In this document: piece after piece, positions 50,788-59,386 of the stretch
Layout of the letters: every line of letters begins with the position of its first letter
Position numbering within the stretch: position 1 is the first letter of the stretch
From: JAMXLO01 sp963749575
Lineage (GTDB): Bacteria > Pseudomonadota > Alphaproteobacteria > Acetobacterales > Acetobacteraceae
Reading direction: 5' to 3'
Assembly (NCBI GenBank): GCA_963749575.1
Contig: CAVVNM010000009.1
Location: 186,001 to 250,000 of the forward strand
Length of the DNA stretch: 64,000 bases
Made by a program: the position numbers and the translations under genes
Notes under the pieces: generated by a model
Told to the model about the DNA's origin: nothing
What the model saw: the letters and a program-made list of their open reading frames with translations, nothing else
Databases searched by the model: none

Positions 50788-50889
50788 AACGCCGCAGCGG
50801 GAATAACGCCGCAGAGGGAACAACGCCGCAGAGGGAACAACGCCGCAGAGGGAACAACGCCGCAGAGGGAACAACGCCGCAGAGGGAAC
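50788..50889. repeat. 17-bp tandem array with Shine-Dalgarno-like cores
   Basis: Six head-to-tail units of 17 bases (AACGCCGCAGAGGGAAC) lie here, the first degenerate and the other five identical. Each perfect unit holds AGAGGGA, a Shine-Dalgarno-like core. The last core ends seven bases before the ATG at 50895. As 17 is not a multiple of three, the array is not a coding repeat. Confidence 0.95.
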
Positions 50890-50894
50890 AGTCG

Positions 50895-51260
50895 ATGACA
50901 GTGACGCTGGCATCGAACAGTGACGACCGCGCGATCGCTATCCGCGACCGCATCCTGCCTCTGCTGCGGCAGCATGGCGTGGTGCAGCTTCAGCGCGACA
51001 CGGTACGACTGACCGAGCTGCGGATGGGTGTCTGGACATTTCGCCACTGGACGCCGTTCAATGAATTGGCTCGAGGGGAAGCAGCTTCGCCAGGCTATCG
51101 GCATGCCATAGAACGGCAGCGCTCCCAGGAGACGCTGCCGTACGGCCTCGACGTGTGGCATGAGGGAAAGGTGCTGCGTGTCCTGTGGTCGCACGATGGA
51201 ACGATCGACGTTGTCGGATTCGTGCGAGGTCCGTGGGAGGCGGAGGCACTTGTCCTTTAG
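50895..51260 (+). CDS. Hypothetical protein behind the 17-bp array
   Basis: A 121-residue protein starting at ATG 50895, seven bases after the last AGAGGGA of the array. It has a helical start (DDRAIAIRDRILPLLRQHGV) and a beta-rich second half (LPYGLDVWHEGKVLRVLWSH, VVGFVRGPWEAEALVL). No known family is recognised. Expression could depend on the number of array units. It follows the small genes 50006-50751 in the same direction. Confidence 0.65.
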   Translation: MTVTLASNSDDRAIAIRDRILPLLRQHGVVQLQRDTVRLTELRMGVWTFRHWTPFNELARGEAASPGYRHAIERQRSQETLPYGLDVWHEGKVLRVLWSHDGTIDVVGFVRGPWEAEALVL

Positions 51261-51309
51261 CGACGGTCACGGTGCGTGCGTTATCGTCCTTGATGTGCGA
51301 TAAGCGACA

Positions 51310-51513
51310 ATGGCAGATGCGAACTATCGGGTTGTCCATCGCGACGATGACAGCTTCGCCGTGGAAATAACCAGATCTGGCGTGCTTCCCCAGACGGCTG
51401 CTGGTTTTGCGACCGAGGCTGCGGCGACCGATTGGATCGCGCAGGACAAGAGATTATGGGAAGCCGCCGATCCGTTCAGGACGCCGGCCGGTCGAAAGCG
51501 GCGTGGGTTCTGA
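51310..51513 (+). CDS. Small protein of a locally repeated unknown family (copy 3)
   Basis: A 67-residue protein similar to those at 46989-47324 and 49482-49685: NYRVVHRDDDSFAVEITRSG, then GFATEAAATDWIAQDKRLWE. It ends in a basic tail (AGRKRRGF). It is closest to copy 2 (RAWIEQDTRL against TDWIAQDKRL). The function is unknown. It stands on the plus strand, unlike the other two. Confidence 0.65.
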   Translation: MADANYRVVHRDDDSFAVEITRSGVLPQTAAGFATEAAATDWIAQDKRLWEAADPFRTPAGRKRRGF

Positions 51514-51532
51514 CCGTTACGGCCTGACGACC

Positions 51533-51901
51533 ATGATGTCGGGTGCCCGCGGACGGGCGGGTGCGCGTTCCTGCGAAAATGCGGGGGCGGCGCGGCGCCG
51601 GGTGGTCGCGTGGTTCACGCGAAGAAACTATGCGAGGCATCGCGCATTGGATCCGTCCGGCCTGCCTTCGAGTTTCGACGAATGGCTGGCAGATGTGGGC
51701 AATCAGGCCGAGCCGGCAAATCGCGCGCTGCGCGTCGTGATTGACCCGGCCCGGTTCGGGGCGTGGTGCCGCGCTGCCTCGCGCCAGCCCGACGCCCTTG
51801 CTCGGGCGACCTTCGCCCAGATTGTTGCGGATGCAGCGAAGCGCCGCGCATGGTGGCCGAACAAGGGTGCGAGTGGCAAAGCCCGGATGTCAGGTGGCTG
51901 A
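51533..51901 (+). CDS. Hypothetical protein
   Basis: A 122-residue protein with a basic N-terminus (ARRRVVAWFTRRNYARHRAL) and a helical remainder (SSFDEWLADVGNQAEPANRA, then RATFAQIVADAAKRRAWW). Two adjacent ATGs (51533, 51536) serve as possible starts; no strong ribosome-binding site is visible. It ends overlapping by 12 bases the 3' end of the convergent desaturase gene. No known family is recognised. Confidence 0.5.
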   Translation: MMSGARGRAGARSCENAGAARRRVVAWFTRRNYARHRALDPSGLPSSFDEWLADVGNQAEPANRALRVVIDPARFGAWCRAASRQPDALARATFAQIVADAAKRRAWWPNKGASGKARMSGG

Positions 51902-53066
51902 CTGGCCTGCCGGCGATGCGGCGGCCTCGCTCAATCGCGAATACACGAGCTCCAGCAGCCTCTCGCGGGCGCGCACGGCGATTTCCTCCAGCGACGGCGT
52001 CTGGGCGAGACGGGCTTTGGCATAGCGACGAACATCTTCCAGAGTCGGAACCTCCGGCAGGTCGATATCGCTCCAGAACGTCTCAGCCTGGATCCGAGCC
52101 GACTCAATCCGTGCCTTCACCTCGATCCAGCCTGGTGCACGTGCCAGGGCCTCATGCACCTGGTTGGCGATGTGATTGACCGGGAATGATGCGGCGAGTT
52201 GGCAGGCCACCTTGTCGATCACCAGCCGTCCCAGTCTGTGCTCGCCCCTGATCACGGCCTTCGGCGGCACATGCAGGTCCCAGACGAGGCCGACCCAGGA
52301 CAGGGCGCGGAGCGCATAGTAGGTGGGATCGTACTCCCACCAGCGAAATCCCTGCCGCACCGACGCCTGGTAGGCGTGATGATTGTTGTGCCAGCCTTCA
52401 CCCATGGTCAGCAGCGCGAGCAGCCAATTGTTCCTCGACTGGTCACCGGTCACGTAGCGCTGGCGACCGACCACGTGGGCGAGCGAATTGATGCAGAAGG
52501 TTGCGTGCCACAGCACGACTGGTACTCCAGCAGAAGCCGACGGCCAGGCCGGGCAAGCCGGCGACCAGCCATGTCACCACCGCGAGCGCGGCCGCCGGCA
52601 GATAGGGTTGCCGATCGAGCCACACCAGCTCCTTGTACCGAGCGAAGTCACGCACGGCCGCATAATCCGTCGCATCGTTGCGCGGCACGAAGATCCAGCC
52701 GAGATGGGAGTAGAGAAAGCCGTGCCGCACCGGCGAGTGCACGTCCTGGTCGGTGTCGGAATATTTATGGTGCCGGCGGTGCTTGGCAGCCCACCACAGG
52801 GCGCCGCGCTGCGCCGAGGTCTGCGCCAGGAACGCCAGGCAGAACTGAACGATGCGACTGGTGCGGTAGGCGCGATGCGAGAAGTAGCGATGGTAGCCAG
52901 CACCGATCGCGAAGATCCGGACCAGATAGAGCATGATGGCCAGCACCACGGCGCGGCCCGTCAGTCCAGTCCAGATGGCGGCGAAGCATCCCACGTGGAT
53001 CAGCACGAAACCGATGCTGGAGGGATAGGCGATGTCGTCCGAATGTTCGTGCGAGCCCTGGGTCAT
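51890..53066 (-). pseudogene. Membrane fatty-acid desaturase (delta-9 acyl-CoA type) with a frameshift
   Basis: A di-iron membrane desaturase split in two frames. From ATG 53066 come membrane segments and the first two His boxes, HRYFSH (residues 59-64) and HRRHH (96-100). At about 52520 the frame is lost within GFCWST and resumes one frame over as VVLWHATFCINSLAHVVG, with the third His box EGWHNNHHAY. Removing one A (ACCAGTC to ACCGTC) restores one protein of about 390 residues. The C-terminal part adds a long helical tail. If real, the break removes the third His box and the enzyme would be inactive. Confidence 0.85.
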
Positions 53067-53094
53067 GGGCCGTATCCTCTGCGGTGCGTCGGTA

Positions 53095-54330
53095 TCATGC
53101 GGCCGGTCGGAGGCTGATCGATCCGCGCCCCCGTCTGCGTCGCTGCGGCGCGCGATGCGTGGTCTGTGGCTGCTGTCCGCGAGCCGGCTGCACGGCGGCT
53201 GGCGAACCACCTGCGATATTGAGCGTCCTCCCGGTCAGCCGTTCGATCGCCCGCAGGGTACCATGTTCCGCGGCATCGCAGAATGATATCGCGACGCCGC
53301 TTGCGCCGGCACGGGCAGTCCGGCCGATGCGGTGCACGTAGTCTTCCGGTTGTGCCGGAAGGTCGAAGTTGATGACGTGCGAGATGCCGGTCACGTCGAT
53401 TCCGCGCGCGGCGATGTCGGTCGCGACCAGCACGCGGGCACGGCCGCTGCGGAACTGATCCAGTGCCTTCTGCCGGGCCGGCTGGCTCTTGTTGCCATGC
53501 AGGGCGCTCACCCGAACGCCGTCGCGCTCCAGCGTTTCCGCGACCCGATCGGCAGACCGCTTGGTACGGGTGAAGACGATGACCCGCGACAGCGCCGGGT
53601 CGGTCAGCAATCGATCCAGCAGCGCCCGCTTCCCGGCGGGTGCCACGAAATGCACGTGCTGCTCGATCGGCAGTTCGACCGGCGCGCTGCGAGCCACATC
53701 GACCCGCACCGGGTCGCGCAGCAGGCTCTCGGCAAGCTTGCCGACCTCCGCCGGCATGGTGGCGGAGAACAGCGCCGATTGCCGTTGCACCGGCAGTGCG
53801 GCGACGATTCGGCGAATGTCGCGAATGAAGCCGAGGTCGAGCATGCGGTCGGCCTCGTCCAGCACGAAGTGGGTGACCTGGTTCAGTTTCAGCTCGCCGG
53901 TGGACATCAGGTCGCAGATACGCCCGGGCGTGCCGACCACGATGTCGGCGCCCGCCCGCATCCGCTGCACCTGCATGAAGCGGCTGACGCCGCCGAGAAT
54001 GGCAACGATGCGACGCGTCATCCGGTCGCCGAGTTGGTGCAGGCTGGCTTCAATCTGCAACGCCAGTTCGCGGGTCGGTGCGAGAATGATGGCGCGGGTG
54101 GCGAAACGATGCGGCTGCACGGGATTGCTGGCGAGGTGCTGCAGCATCGGCAGGGCGAATGCGGCAGTCTTGCCGGTGCCGGTCTGGGCGATGCCGAGCA
54201 GGTCGCGGCCGGCGAGCAGGTGAGGGATGGCGGTTGCCTGGATTGGCGTTGGTTGCAGGAAGTGCTCACGGTCGAGGGCAAGCAACAGCGGCTCGGCGAG
54301 GCCGAGCGTCGTAAAGGTAATCGATGGCAC
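53095..54330 (-). CDS. rhlE: DEAD-box RNA helicase, RhlE type
   Basis: An ATP-dependent RNA helicase of 411 residues, for RNA remodelling, ribosome assembly and cold adaptation. Motifs in order are Q motif (PTPIQ), Walker A (AQTGTGKT), PTREL, TPGR, DEAD (VLDEADRM), SAT, and HRIGRTAR with ARGIDV before it. A short basic C-terminal tail (QRRRRGRGS) is typical of RhlE. It is divergent from the stretch of repeats at 54.3-54.8 kb and lies 28 bp upstream of the desaturase start. Confidence 0.94.
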   Translation of the reverse strand: MPSITFTTLGLAEPLLLALDREHFLQPTPIQATAIPHLLAGRDLLGIAQTGTGKTAAFALPMLQHLASNPVQPHRFATRAIILAPTRELALQIEASLHQLGDRMTRRIVAILGGVSRFMQVQRMRAGADIVVGTPGRICDLMSTGELKLNQVTHFVLDEADRMLDLGFIRDIRRIVAALPVQRQSALFSATMPAEVGKLAESLLRDPVRVDVARSAPVELPIEQHVHFVAPAGKRALLDRLLTDPALSRVIVFTRTKRSADRVAETLERDGVRVSALHGNKSQPARQKALDQFRSGRARVLVATDIAARGIDVTGISHVINFDLPAQPEDYVHRIGRTARAGASGVAISFCDAAEHGTLRAIERLTGRTLNIAGGSPAAVQPARGQQPQTTHRAPQRRRRGRGSISLRPAA

Positions 54331-54580
54331 GAAGATGTCTGCTCCAGCGTCCGCCGCCGCGGGTTCATGCCTGCGGGCAAGGCGAGCGCCTTGATGTTCG
54401 CCTGCCCGCGCGACAATGGGGCGAACGCGTTGCGATTGAGATTCCGAGAGGGCACAGCATCAGGATCCGGACAAAGTGCCAATCACGCATTCACGGAATG
54501 CCGCTTCTATATCGCCCGGACGGGGACGAACGCAAGCCATATCGGATCGCGAAGATTGCCGACGGTCGAGTTGCCGCCCG

Positions 54581-54691
54581 GGTTTATTTTCCGCGAGCCG
54601 TTTATTTTCCGCTGGGGGCCTATTTTCCACCGGGGCGTTTTTTCCACCGGGGCGTTAATTTTCCGCGAGCCGTTTATTTTACCCTGGGCGC
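54581..54691. repeat. Degenerate tandem repeat with T-rich units
   Basis: About six degenerate units of 17-21 bases lie in the 450-bp gap between the helicase and the next gene. Each has a T-rich core (TTTATTTTCC or TTTTTTCC) followed by a GC-rich part (GCGAGCC, ACCGGGGCG). They strongly stand out by base composition. No gene is supported in 54331-54780; in-frame readings give repeated FIFREP-like peptides without other support. Confidence 0.8.
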
Positions 54692-54780
54692 TGTATTGCG
54701 GCGGCGGCGCCCCATGTCCACCTCACTGCACTTGCCGATGGGAGGAGATCAGTCCTCTCACAGCGCGAAAAGAAAACCCA

Positions 54781-55138
54781 ATGAAAATTCCTGTTTGGCT
54801 GAAGCCCGGACTCTGGGGGGCGGCTTCTGGCGCCATCGTCATGGCTATCGTCGGCTTCTCACAACTCGGGTGGAAGACGGAAGGGACCGCCGAGCAGCTC
54901 GCGCAGGAACGCGCCGATACGGCGGTCGTCGCGGCGCTCGTGCCGTTCTGTGTGGCGAAGGCCCAGCAGGAAACCGAGCAGGTGGCGCTGGCAAAGTTCC
55001 AGGCCGAGCAGTCATCGGTACTCGCGCAGCGATCTGGTGGTGAAGGCCGGCTGGGCGACGCTCGGTGTAGCCAAGGCCCCCGACAGCTCACTGGCGCGGG
55101 CCTGCTCGGTGAAGCTCTATGCGTTGAAGTCCGGCTGA
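54781..55138 (+). pseudogene. Small membrane-anchored protein with a frameshift
   Basis: A conserved small protein of alphaproteobacteria by recall. It begins MKIPVWLKPGLWGAASGAIV with one membrane segment, continuing to ALVPFCVAKAQQETEQVALA and KFQAEQSS. At about 55017 the frame changes: the proper continuation YSRSDLVVKAGWATLGVAKA, then PDSSLARACSVKLYALKSG, ends at 55138 one frame over. Removing one G (TCGGTAC to TCGTAC) restores about 118 residues. The function of the family is unknown. Confidence 0.75.
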
Positions 55139-55327
55139 CGATGGGTTGGCCGGAATTCGGAAGCGGGTGTAAGCGGCGGGTTGCGGCGAGCGGTGGTTCG
55201 GACTGCACCGAGAGCTCGCGCCGTCGCGAAATGCGGTGCTCGCAGGCAACGCGCAAGCCATCCATAACCTGGATGCCCCCTGCCGCGAAATAACTGCGTC
55301 AATTGCCTGCAAAGCCGCCATTTTCCC

Positions 55328-55390
55328 CGTCATCCCCGCGCAAGCGGGGACCCAAGTTGACGCCTGGGTCCCGCTTGCGCGGGGATGACG
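55328..55390. repeat. Palindromic intergenic repeat element
   Basis: A 27-base arm (55328-55354) and a 26-base arm (55365-55390) are reverse complements except for one bulged C, with a ten-base loop. The core is CCCCGCGCAAGCGGGGACC. This class is very widespread in alphaproteobacteria. One arm is identical to 23388-23415 in the ABC exporter gene. It lies in the 320-bp gap between the broken membrane-protein gene and the acyl carrier protein. Confidence 0.93.
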
Positions 55391-55460
55391 ACTTTGGAGG
55401 TACTGCCTCGGCTACGCCTGAATCGTTTAATTCGCGGCAAGCCCTTAGGAGGCTGCGAGT

Positions 55461-55703
55461 GTGCCTGACGTCGGCATCAAGGTTGGCAGGATCATCAGCG
55501 GCCATCTCGGCATCGAGCCGGATCTCGTGGTCCCTGCGGCATCGCTGATCGACGATCTTGGTGCCGACAGTTTGGATACCGTCGAGTTGGTGATCGCCTT
55601 CGAGGAGGCGTTCGGCATCGCGATCCCTGAAACCGACGTGCAGCGGATGCGAACCGTGAATGATGCGATCGAGTATGTTCGATCGCGGACGACGCCGGCC
55701 TGA
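55461..55703 (+). CDS. Acyl carrier protein (paralogue)
   Basis: An 80-residue acyl carrier protein with the phosphopantetheine serine Ser37 in LGADSLDTVELVIAFEEAFG. It starts at GTG 55461 with TAGGAGG eight bases upstream. The N-terminal helix (VGIKVGRIISGHLGIEPDLV) differs from the usual fatty-acid AcpP, and no fab genes flank it. It is thus probably a second carrier protein for a special acyl chain, such as lipid A or a desaturase/secondary pathway; this is inference. Confidence 0.92.
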   Translation: MPDVGIKVGRIISGHLGIEPDLVVPAASLIDDLGADSLDTVELVIAFEEAFGIAIPETDVQRMRTVNDAIEYVRSRTTPA

Positions 55704-56086
55704 CCCGAGGCGCTAACCGACCGAGATCGTGGACTACGGGTTGCCGCGCCGCTCCACTGCCGAAGCAACCGCCGATGCCGACCTCGCAGGCTGCGTGCTC
55801 TTCTGCTACTGGCCGGCGGAGCGGCGGATGAGGCAGATCAGGCGAGCCGGCACGCTCCGCAACAATAACGTAACCTGGCCACCGAACTGATCACCCACCT
55901 GCCGAAACTGCATATGCCACACTGAATGTGGCGATCTCCGCTACCCTGCTCCCGGCGGCTACGTTGCGAAGCCGCATCACACGCCGGAGGGCCGAGCCAG
56001 GAATCGCCGAATCGAGGTAACATCGCTCGGGCCGGGCAACTGGCACCGGCCGCATCGCGCTCGTTCATTACCAAGGAGAACCATCC
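55704..56086. other. Intergenic region without a supported gene
   Basis: About 380 bases between the acyl carrier protein and a secreted-protein gene. Frames are open on both strands but lack start signals and recognisable peptides. AAGGAG at 56073-56078 is the ribosome-binding site of the next gene. No repeat or hairpin of note was seen. Confidence 0.5.
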
Positions 56087-56695
56087 ATGAGACACCAAGC
56101 TTCGCTGCGAAACACCTGCCTGGCGCTGGCCGGCTGCCTGGCGCTCGGCGTCGCCGGTCTGACGACGCCGGTTCCTGCCTGGGGACAGGCGGCCGGCATG
56201 GGCGGCATCGGCTCGTCGCAGACCGTCACGGCGCGCGCCAAGGTGCAGGCGATCGACCTTGCCACCCGCGAGGTCACGCTGGTCGGTCCGCAAGGCGATG
56301 TGTTCGCCGTGCATGCCAGCGACGCGGTGCACAACCTCGACAAGGTCAAGGTGGGCGACACCGTCGTGGCGACCTATTACGCCTCAATCGTGCTGGTGCT
56401 GTCGTCGCCTGGAACCCAGGTTCCCGACAGTCAGGTGAACGCCGCGGCCGCGCGTGCGGCGAAGGGTCAGCTGCCGGCCGGCGCGGTCAGCACCAAGGTG
56501 ATCGTGACCGGCACCGTGGTCGGGGTCGATCTCGCGGCCCATACGATTTCGCTGGTGGATCCGTCCGGCGGCCTTGTGCACACCTTCAACGTCAGCGATC
56601 CCCGGCGGCAGGCGGCGCTGAAGCGGGTCAAGGTCGGCGACTCGTTGACCGCCATTGGCACCGAGGCTTTCGCCGTCGCGCTCGAGCCGGTGTGA
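56087..56695 (+). CDS. Secreted protein with two similar beta domains
   Basis: A 202-residue protein with a Sec signal peptide (residues 1-34, ending AWGQAAG), preceded by a good AAGGAG. The mature part has two copies of a roughly 70-residue unit: first VTARAKVQAIDLATREVTLV to DKVKVGDTVVATY, then VTGTVVGVDLAAHTISLVDP to KRVKVGDSLTAIG. Such repeats look like small OB/DUF5666-like beta barrels. The role is unknown; it may be a periplasmic or secreted binding protein. Confidence 0.75.
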   Translation: MRHQASLRNTCLALAGCLALGVAGLTTPVPAWGQAAGMGGIGSSQTVTARAKVQAIDLATREVTLVGPQGDVFAVHASDAVHNLDKVKVGDTVVATYYASIVLVLSSPGTQVPDSQVNAAAARAAKGQLPAGAVSTKVIVTGTVVGVDLAAHTISLVDPSGGLVHTFNVSDPRRQAALKRVKVGDSLTAIGTEAFAVALEPV

Positions 56696-57020
56696 TCGCG
56701 CCGCGCCAGATCGACCTGTGACGTGATGGATCGGTCTGCCCGGCGCGGCAGGCCGGTCCATCCGGTCGATTGGGGACACGCCCGGCGACGGAACGCCGGA
56801 GGAGTTCTCGTGGCTTGCGCCAGCGTATGGCGCGAATGGCGTCTACTACTGTGCAGTATCGGCACCGTGATGGCAGTCTGGCTTTCACGCCGGTCATTGG
56901 CTATTACGCACTCAACGGCGCCAGGCAGTGCTGGTCCGGTCGCTGTGTCCGATTGATCGACTTCACCCGTTGCAGGCCGCCTCCGGCTGCCGGTCGCGAC
57001 GCTTGACGCAAGGGAACCAC
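56696..57020. other. Intergenic region without a supported gene
   Basis: About 325 bases between two exported-protein genes. Short open frames (for example around 56770-57006) have no ribosome-binding site and no similarity that I recognise. The stretch presumably holds the promoter of the lipoprotein gene; AAGGGAACC precedes its ATG. Confidence 0.45.
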
Positions 57021-57488
57021 ATGATGCTCACACCGGCGCGGCTCGCCACGGCTTTCGCAGTGCTGTTGCTGCTCGCTGCATGCCAGTCGTCTGTCAAGCT
57101 TGGACCGGACGCCGTTGCAGGCCTGACACCGGACGGCACCGTGGAAATGGATCAGGTCCAGGTGGCCTATATCGGTAGTGCGGGTGGGGGCAGCGGCACG
57201 CTCTACTACCGGGGTGGCGCGTATCCATTCCAGGTCGGAGGAATTGGGGTCGGCGGGATCGGCGTATCGACGCTCGACGCGGAAGGCGAAGTCTATAAAT
57301 TGAACCGGCTGACAGACTTCGCTGGGGCATACGCGCAAGGCCGCTATGGCTTTGCCATCGGCACGGCGAGTGCGGGTGATCTGTGGCTCCAGAACGAAGC
57401 CGGAGTGATCATGCACCTGAAGGCGAAGCGTACCGGTCTGATGCTCAGCCTGGGTGGCGACGCGGTCGTGATATCGATGTCACAGTGA
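57021..57488 (+). CDS. Conserved lipoprotein of unknown function
   Basis: A 155-residue protein with a lipoprotein signal (MMLTPARLATAFAVLLLLAA) and lipobox Cys21. The mature part is Gly-rich and beta (GSGTLYYRGGAYPFQVGGIG, then DFAGAYAQGRYGFAIGTASA and HLKAKRTGLMLSLGGDAVVI). I recall similar proteobacterial sequences, but no function. AAGGGAA precedes ATG 57021. Confidence 0.75.
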   Translation: MMLTPARLATAFAVLLLLAACQSSVKLGPDAVAGLTPDGTVEMDQVQVAYIGSAGGGSGTLYYRGGAYPFQVGGIGVGGIGVSTLDAEGEVYKLNRLTDFAGAYAQGRYGFAIGTASAGDLWLQNEAGVIMHLKAKRTGLMLSLGGDAVVISMSQ

Positions 57489-57688
57489 CCCCGATCGGTC
57501 GCCACGTTGCTGCACCGTTACAAGTCTTGCCTTGGCTGCCGCGCAACCTCGCCTGAGCCAGTCACCTGACAAGGCCGGTCGGTTCGGATCGGAGGGCCGG
57601 CCTATCCCATGCAAGTCATTCAGTTTAGGCGTCGTCGCATGACGCGCATCGTGTGCGCCTGTCCACCCCGGGCACGGAGAGATCAGTC

Positions 57689-59386
57689 GTGAGTGACACG
57701 AGTGAGCCACCGGCACTTCCGCAGTCATCGGCGCGCCGCGCGCGCCGCGTGTCCGTCATATGGTTGGTTCCGCTGGTTGCCATTGCCATCGGCGCCTGGT
57801 TGGCCTGGGACACGCTGTCGAAGCAGGGTCCCACGATCACCATCTCGTTCGAGACCGCGGAAGGTCTGCAGCCGGGCCAGTCTCAGCTCAAATTCAAGGA
57901 CGTCGTATTCGGAACGGTAAAGGGGGTCGCGCTCAACTCGGACCACACGCGTGTGCTGGTTGCCGTTGCGACCACGCGCGACGCCGCGCCGTTGCTCACC
58001 GACAAGACGTTGTTCTGGGTCGTCAAGCCCAGGCTGTTTGCCGGCAACCTCTCCGGCCTCGAGACGCTGGTTTCCGGATCGTATATCGGCATGTTGCCGC
58101 CACCTTCCGGCGGCAGCCCGCAGACCGTGTTCGTGGGACGCGAGGATCCGCCGGTGTTGGAAGCCGCTGTTGCCGGCCGGACCTTCCTGGTGACGGCCAA
58201 GCGACTTGGCTCGATCTCGCTCGGCTCGCCGGTGTTCTTTCGTGACCTCTCGGTCGGCGAGGTGCTCGGCTGGGACGTCGCGGACATGGCGGAGAGTGTC
58301 ATCATCCACGTCTTCGTGCGCGCGCCGTTCGACAGCTATGTGCATGACGGATCGCGCTTCTGGAATGCGTCAGGCGTGTCCGTGAAGATTGGTGGAACTG
58401 GTGTCGATGTGCAGTTCGAATCGCTGCGTGCGATCGTGCTTGGCGGGATTGCATTCGAAACACCGGCGGCTGAGGGACAAGGCATCGCCAGCGACGCGAA
58501 TCATGTCTTTCCGCTGTTTCCCGATCAGGATGCCGCCAACGCTTCCTCGTACACGCGGAAGATCCCGCTGGTATCGTACTTTCCGGGCTCGGTACGCGGA
58601 CTGGGACCCGGGTCCGAGGTCACAATCCACGGTCTCGTCGTTGGGCATGTCGTTGATGTACGTCTGCGATACGATGCCGAGAAGGACGCGATCGTCGCTC
58701 CTGTGCGCTTCGAGGTCGAGCCCGAACGTGTTCTCGGCATCGGAGTCAAGTCGGCCTACGCGACACCGTCCGATGCGGTGAACGAGCTGGTCAAGCGCGG
58801 CTTGCGCGCGACACTCGACAGCGCCAGCCTGATCACAGGTCAGCAGTTCGTGGCATTGGATTTCGTGCCTAATGCACCGCCGGCGAGTGTGGGCAGGGAA
58901 GGCGAGGATTTCGTTCTGCCGACGGCCGAGGGTGGTGGGTTCGCGGGCCTGCAGGCGTCCGCGACGCAGTTGCTGGAAAATGTGAACAACATCCCGTTCA
59001 AGCAAATCGGCAACAGCCTGGACGGGATATTGCGCGCTGCGAATGACGTCGCCAACGGCCCATTGTTGCGCCAGGCGCTGACCGAGCTCTCGTCGACGCT
59101 CGGCAAGGCAAAGGAGCTCGCCCAGCATCTGGATGATGGCGTGGCCCCCACGATGCGGCAGTTGCCGGAGATCACCGCCACGCTGCAAAAGACCCTGACC
59201 AATGCCAACCGCCTTGTCCTGTCGGTCGACAGCGGCTATGGCGACAATACGAAATTCAATCGGGACCTCGAACGGTTGCTGGTGCAATTGAATGAAGCGG
59301 TCGGATCGTTCCGCTCGTTGACCGACCTGCTTGCGCGTCATCCCGAGGCTCTGATCAAAGGCCGCCCAGCGGGAGGGCTGGAATGA
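57689..59386 (+). CDS. pqiB: PqiB-type protein with three MCE domains
   Basis: A 565-residue envelope protein of the Pqi lipid-transport system. One membrane segment (about residues 22-42) is followed by three MCE domains in order: around FETAEGLQPGQSQLKFKDVV, around KRLGSISLGSPVFFRDLSVG, and around FPGSVRGLGPGSEVTIHGLV. A helical tail follows (LDGILRAANDVANGPLLRQA). PqiB forms a tunnel between membranes. It starts at GTG 57689 with GGAGAG seven bases upstream. Its end overlaps the lipoprotein gene by four bases; the order pqiB-pqiC-pqiA differs from E. coli pqiABC. Confidence 0.9.
   Translation: MSDTSEPPALPQSSARRARRVSVIWLVPLVAIAIGAWLAWDTLSKQGPTITISFETAEGLQPGQSQLKFKDVVFGTVKGVALNSDHTRVLVAVATTRDAAPLLTDKTLFWVVKPRLFAGNLSGLETLVSGSYIGMLPPPSGGSPQTVFVGREDPPVLEAAVAGRTFLVTAKRLGSISLGSPVFFRDLSVGEVLGWDVADMAESVIIHVFVRAPFDSYVHDGSRFWNASGVSVKIGGTGVDVQFESLRAIVLGGIAFETPAAEGQGIASDANHVFPLFPDQDAANASSYTRKIPLVSYFPGSVRGLGPGSEVTIHGLVVGHVVDVRLRYDAEKDAIVAPVRFEVEPERVLGIGVKSAYATPSDAVNELVKRGLRATLDSASLITGQQFVALDFVPNAPPASVGREGEDFVLPTAEGGGFAGLQASATQLLENVNNIPFKQIGNSLDGILRAANDVANGPLLRQALTELSSTLGKAKELAQHLDDGVAPTMRQLPEITATLQKTLTNANRLVLSVDSGYGDNTKFNRDLERLLVQLNEAVGSFRSLTDLLARHPEALIKGRPAGGLE

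Noticed and set aside
50788..50889. Possible CRISPR array
   Set aside because: The units are head-to-tail without spacers, only 17 bp long, and no cas gene is near.
55461..55703. Acyl carrier protein as a polyketide or non-ribosomal peptide carrier
   Set aside because: No ketosynthase, adenylation or transferase gene lies in the window; it is annotated only as a stand-alone carrier.
56770..57006. 78-codon frame in the gap before the lipoprotein gene
   Set aside because: No ribosome-binding site, and an Arg/Pro-rich tail; no recognisable family.
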